From Auraticoccus cholistanensis (lineage in GTDB: Bacteria > Actinomycetota > Actinomycetes > Propionibacteriales > Propionibacteriaceae), in assembly GCF_009742705.1 (NCBI RefSeq), contig NZ_WPCU01000006.1, positions 207 to 47,944 of the forward strand: a DNA stretch of 47,738 nt, in the 5' to 3' direction. The translations under genes and the position numbers were made by a program. Under the pieces are notes generated by a model. That model was not told where the DNA came from. It did not search any database and saw only the letters and a program-made list of their open reading frames with translations. Numbering within the stretch: the first letter of the stretch is position 1; every line of letters starts with the position of its first letter. Shown in pieces: positions 44,892-47,738 of this stretch.

Positions 44892-44991
44892 GCACTACTC
44901 CTCAACGCGGACGTCTACTTCAGGCATCACGGGGTTCCCGACAACCCGGAGTGCCGGACAGACGTTGGAACGACTCACCGACCCTCACTGA
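44892..44991 (-). ncRNA. Structured 5' leader of the M23 gene (candidate cis-RNA)
   Basis: The predicted transcript leader of about 100 nt can fold into a nested stem-loop: ACGTCT (44911-44916) with AGACGT (44960-44965), GGCA (44923-44926) with TGCC (44952-44955), and GGGTT (44932-44936) with AACCC (44943-44947). I could not match it to the c-di-AMP (ydaO) riboswitch often found before cell-wall hydrolase genes. Identity unknown. Confidence 0.35.
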
Positions 44992-44997
44992 GGATGA

Positions 44998-45026
44998 AAC
45001 TTAGCATTTCTCAGGATCATCGCCAA
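44998..45026 (-). promoter_or_regulatory. Promoter of the M23 gene
   Basis: On the minus strand TTGGCG (45026-45021) and TAAGTT (45003-44998) are separated by 17 bp, one of the best housekeeping-type promoters in the window. The start is near 44991. Confidence 0.65.
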
Positions 45027-45097
45027 CTACCCCTCCGGACGGATCGCAAGCGTGTGAGCAGGCTCACCCGCAGGGCCCCGTCGACGGCACCGCTGGG

Positions 45098-45103
45098 TAG
45101 GGT
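45098..45103 (+). promoter_or_regulatory. -10 box of the B12-binding protein gene
   Basis: TAGGGT ends exactly 6 nt before GTG 45110, a leaderless layout. Confidence 0.5.
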
Positions 45104-45109
45104 GAGGAC

Positions 45110-45565
45110 GTGAACAGCGTCGTGCCGCCGGAGCCCGCGCAGGCCGCGGAGGAGCGTCCGCTGCCGCCGATCCGCGTCGTCGTCGCCAAGCCCGGGCTGG
45201 ACGGCCACGACCGCGGCGCCAAGGTCGTCGCCCGTGCGCTGCGCGACGCCGGCATGGAGGTCGTCTACACCGGTCTGCACCAGACGCCGGAGCAGATCGT
45301 GGCCACCGCTCTGGCCGAGGACGCCGACGCCATCGGGCTGTCGGTGCTGTCGGGGGCGCACATGACCGTCTTCCCCCGCGTGGTGGAGCTGCTGCGCGAG
45401 GAGGAGGCGGAGGACATCGTGGTGTTCGGCGGCGGCATCATCCCCGAGGCCGACCGCGGGCCGCTGGCCGAGGCGGGGGTCGCCCAGATCTTCACCCCCG
45501 GCGCCACCATGGCCGAGATCGTCGCCTGGGTGGAGGCCCACTGCCGCACCCGCCACCCCGGCTGA
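45110..45565 (+). CDS. Stand-alone cobalamin-binding domain protein (methylmalonyl-CoA mutase C-terminal type)
   Basis: A 151-residue B12-binding module. After a Pro/Glu-rich N-terminus comes [20 protein letters not shown] with the D-x-H-x-x-G signature (D31, H33 as the axial cobalt ligand, G36), then GLSVLSGAH and VVFGGGIIP, the remaining nucleotide-loop motifs. This matches the small subunit or C-terminal domain of acyl-CoA mutases, but no catalytic TIM-barrel subunit is adjacent. GTG 45110 fits a leaderless start. sucC and sucD follow, linking it to succinyl-CoA metabolism. It could serve a mutase encoded elsewhere, or be a regulatory B12 module. Confidence 0.9.
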   Translation: MNSVVPPEPAQAAEERPLPPIRVVVAKPGLDGHDRGAKVVARALRDAGMEVVYTGLHQTPEQIVATALAEDADAIGLSVLSGAHMTVFPRVVELLREEEAEDIVVFGGGIIPEADRGPLAEAGVAQIFTPGATMAEIVAWVEAHCRTRHPG

Positions 45566-45650
45566 CCGGCTCCCCGCGGGGCCGGCCCGCGCCCGGGCGT
45601 GATACCTGTGGTGGTGGTGGACTCATTCGCTCGAGCCGCCGTCGGAACGT

Positions 45651-45656
45651 TAGGCT
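45651..45656 (+). promoter_or_regulatory. -10 box of sucCD
   Basis: TAGGCT is the best -10 candidate in the 239-bp gap, without a good -35. It would give a leader of about 140 nt that includes two hairpins: CCGGGC/GCCCGG (45669-45686) and AGCGGG/CCCGCT (45695-45721). Confidence 0.4.
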
Positions 45657-45804
45657 CGCACCGCGCTACCGGGCACCGTGGCCCGGCGGCGACGAGCGGG
45701 TCAGGCCCGTTCGATCCCGCTACGGGCGCCGGTCGCACGGACGCCGACGACCGATCGAGGCAGACAAGGGGGCGCACCGTCCCCGGAATCAGGATGGAAT
45801 CGTC

Positions 45805-46980
45805 GTGGATCTCTACGAATACCAGGCGCGCGACCTGTTCGAGGCGCACGGGGTACCGGTGCTGCGGGGCATCACCGCCACCACCCCCGAGGAGGCCGAG
45901 GCGGCGGCTGCCGAGCTGGGCACCCCCGTCGTGGTGGTGAAGGCCCAGGTCAAGACCGGCGGCCGAGGCAAGGCCGGCGGCGTCAAGATCGCCAAGAGCC
46001 CGGCCGAGGCGGCGCAGCGCGCCGAGGAGATCCTGGGTCTGGACATCAAGGGCCACGTGGTCCGCAAGCTGATGATCGCCGAGGGCGCCGACATCGCCGA
46101 GGAGTACTACTTCTCGCTGCTGCTGGACCGCGCCAACCGCTCCTACCTGGCCATGTGCAGCGTCGAGGGCGGCATGGACATCGAGCAGCTGGCCGTGGAG
46201 CGTCCCGAGGCGCTGGCCCGCGTGGCCGTCGACCCCGTGGTGGGTCTGGACCGGGCCAAGGCCGACGAGATCGTCGCCGCCGCCGGGTTCGCCGAGGCCG
46301 ACCGGGACAAGATCGCCGAGGTGCTGGTCACGCTGGGCAAGGTCTACGTCGACAGCGACGCCACCCTCGTCGAGGTCAACCCGCTGGTGAAGACCGGCGA
46401 CGGCTCCATCGTGGCCCTCGACGGCAAGGTGACCCTGGACGAGAACGCGGAGTTCCGTCACCCCGAGCACGCCGAGCTGCACGACGTGGCCGCCGCCGAC
46501 CCGCTCGAGCTGGCCGCCAAGGAGAAGGGCCTCAACTACGTCAAGCTCGACGGCTCGGTGGGCATCATCGGCAACGGCGCCGGGCTCGTGATGAGCACGC
46601 TGGACGTCGTCGCCTACGCCGGCGAGGAGTTCCCGGGTGCGCCCAAGCCGGCCAACTTCCTCGACATCGGCGGCGGTGCCAGCGCCGAGGTGATGGCCAA
46701 CGGGCTGGAGATCATCCTGGGCGACGCCCAGGTCAAGAGCGTGTTCGTCAACGTGTTCGGCGGCATCACCGCCTGCGACGCGGTGGCCAACGGCATCGTG
46801 CAGGCCTTCGAGATCCTCCGCTCCCACGGCGCCGAGGTGAAGCCCCTGGTCGTCCGCCTGGACGGCAACAACGCCGAGCTGGGCCGGCAGATCCTGTCCG
46901 AGGCCGCCCTGCCGGGCCTGGAGCAGGTCGACACGATGGACGGTGCGGCCCGCCGGGCTGCCGAGCTGGCTGCGAACTGA
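45805..46980 (+). CDS. sucC: Succinate--CoA ligase (ADP-forming) subunit beta
   Basis: Beta subunit of succinyl-CoA synthetase, TCA cycle. The 391-residue ATP-grasp protein starts [19 protein letters not shown] and has [19 protein letters not shown] (nucleotide loop), LVEVNPLV (metal ligand region), and [17 protein letters not shown] followed by [13 protein letters not shown] in the CoA-ligase domain. GTG 45805 follows AGGA. sucD begins 12 bp downstream. In a propionate-metabolising actinobacterium this enzyme also handles succinyl-CoA coming from methylmalonyl-CoA. Confidence 0.97.
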   Translation: MDLYEYQARDLFEAHGVPVLRGITATTPEEAEAAAAELGTPVVVVKAQVKTGGRGKAGGVKIAKSPAEAAQRAEEILGLDIKGHVVRKLMIAEGADIAEEYYFSLLLDRANRSYLAMCSVEGGMDIEQLAVERPEALARVAVDPVVGLDRAKADEIVAAAGFAEADRDKIAEVLVTLGKVYVDSDATLVEVNPLVKTGDGSIVALDGKVTLDENAEFRHPEHAELHDVAAADPLELAAKEKGLNYVKLDGSVGIIGNGAGLVMSTLDVVAYAGEEFPGAPKPANFLDIGGGASAEVMANGLEIILGDAQVKSVFVNVFGGITACDAVANGIVQAFEILRSHGAEVKPLVVRLDGNNAELGRQILSEAALPGLEQVDTMDGAARRAAELAAN

Positions 46981-46992
46981 GGAGCGACTGAC

Positions 46993-47738
46993 ATGGCAAT
47001 CTTCCTGAATTCCGACTCCCGGGTCATCGTCCAGGGCATGACCGGCTCCGAGGGCATGAAGCACACCCAGCTCATGCTCAAGGCCGGCACCAACATCGTC
47101 GGCGGGGTCAACCCCAAGAAGGCCGGCACCACGGTCGAGTTCGAGGGCGGCGTCACCGTCCCCGTCTTCGGCACCGTCCGCGAGGCCGTGGAGCAGGCGC
47201 AGGCCGACGTGTCGGTGATCTTCGTCCCGGCCCGCTTCACCAAGTCCGCCGCGGTGGAGGCCATCGAGGCCGAGATCCCGCTGGCCGTGGTGATCACCGA
47301 GGGCGTCCCGGTCAAGGACACCGCCGAGTTCTGGACCCTGGCCAAGGGGAGCAAGACCCGCATCATCGGCCCCAACTGCCCGGGCCTGATCACCCCCGGC
47401 GCCTCCAACGCCGGCATCATCCCGGCCAGCATCACCAAGCCGGGCCGCATCGGCCTGGTCTCGAAGTCCGGCACGCTGACCTACCAGATGATGTACGAGC
47501 TGCGGGACTTCGGCATCTCGACCGCCGTCGGCATCGGCGGCGACCCGGTCATCGGGACGACCCACATCGACTGCCTGCAGGCCTTCCAGGACGACCCCGA
47601 CACCGACGCGATCGTGATGATCGGCGAGATCGGCGGCGACGCCGAGGAGCGGGCCGCCGACTACATCAAGGCCAACGTCACCAAGCCGGTCGTCGGCTAC
47701 GTGGCCGGCTTCACCGCCCCCGAGGGCAAGACGATGGG
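46993..47738 (+). CDS. sucD: Succinate--CoA ligase subunit alpha (partial, cut by window end)
   Basis: Alpha subunit of succinyl-CoA synthetase, carrying the phospho-His and CoA site. ATG 46993 starts [20 protein letters not shown]; 248 complete codons are present and no stop before the edge. [15 protein letters not shown] and [12 protein letters not shown] belong to the CoA-binding Rossmann domain, followed by [11 protein letters not shown] and [13 protein letters not shown]. The sequence ends at APEGKTMG, just before the expected HAGAI segment with the active-site His, so that residue lies outside the window. Confidence 0.97.
   Translation, partial: MAIFLNSDSRVIVQGMTGSEGMKHTQLMLKAGTNIVGGVNPKKAGTTVEFEGGVTVPVFGTVREAVEQAQADVSVIFVPARFTKSAAVEAIEAEIPLAVVITEGVPVKDTAEFWTLAKGSKTRIIGPNCPGLITPGASNAGIIPASITKPGRIGLVSKSGTLTYQMMYELRDFGISTAVGIGGDPVIGTTHIDCLQAFQDDPDTDAIVMIGEIGGDAEERAADYIKANVTKPVVGYVAGFTAPEGKTM

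Noticed and set aside
44892-44991. c-di-AMP (ydaO) riboswitch before the M23 gene
   Set aside because: The conserved core motifs of that class are not visible; kept only as an unidentified structured leader.
45701-45740. tRNA-like T-arm sequence (GTTCGATCCC at 45709-45718)
   Set aside because: The flanking bases do not form a T-stem, and no acceptor, D or anticodon arms can be drawn.

Overview
The window is very GC-rich chromosomal DNA with strong G/C preference at third codon positions, many GTG starts and many start or stop overlaps. Gene content and order (glmS-acpS-nnr-alr, tsaE-tsaB-rimI-tsaD-groES-groEL, guaB-guaB3, an MgtA-type mannosyltransferase, PspC-domain kinases, a cobalamin-binding methylmalonyl-CoA mutase type domain beside sucCD) point to a high-GC Actinomycetota, probably Propionibacteriales. 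The family assignment is inference. I saw no rRNA, tRNA, CRISPR array, prophage or insertion sequence.

Layout. 119-6299: cell-wall and cofactor genes on the plus strand (glmS, acpS, nnr, alr, a membrane-anchored alpha/beta hydrolase). 6315-7451 (minus): mgtA-like mannosyltransferase. 7452-9955: a long 5' leader holding a possible leaderless cysteine peptide, then a DEAD-box helicase with a repeat-rich N-terminus. 9976-14413: the t6A cluster, with TsaE fused to a GNAT domain, plus rimI and a THUMP-like methyltransferase. 14423-15286 (minus): alpha/beta hydrolase. 15326-17402: groESL with CIRCE. 17524-22934: a sugar ABC importer without its ATPase, coupled by a 4-base overlap to a GMC oxidoreductase. 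22976-26949: epimerase-like protein, guaB, guaB3, chorismate mutase. 26985-28555 (minus): cysK-epsC. 28556-28976: an intergenic region with a large inverted repeat and a G-quadruplex motif. 28977-30342: kinase-fold gene and a divergent frameshifted VOC gene. 30408-31964: guaA, followed by 29-bp tandem hairpin repeats. 32073-38697: envelope-stress region with three PspC proteins and two two-component systems. 38799-40897: GlsB-type membrane protein, small membrane protein and cardiolipin-synthase-like protein. 40955-43441: pcrA. 43782-44891 (minus): M23 peptidase. 45110-47738: B12-binding protein, sucC and a partial sucD cut by the window edge.

How the genes work together. The 5' third is housekeeping: hexosamine and D-alanine for peptidoglycan, acyl-carrier protein activation, NAD(P)H repair, tRNA t6A modification and protein folding. 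guaB and guaA make GMP from IMP; guaB3 is a paralogue in which the usual catalytic cysteine is replaced. cysK and epsC form a two-gene cysteine operon. The transporter and oxidoreductase operon looks like uptake plus oxidation of a carbohydrate or polyol. The PspC region looks like a LiaF/LiaRS-type envelope-stress circuit. The B12 domain beside sucCD fits methylmalonyl-CoA/succinyl-CoA metabolism.

A recurrent feature is that many start codons sit 6-9 nt after a TAnnnT-like -10 box, as expected for leaderless transcripts. The least explained parts are the 80-bp inverted repeat at 28698-28943, the Cys-peptide leader of the helicase, the GMC/Gdh3 fusion in the transporter operon, and several structured intergenic segments.
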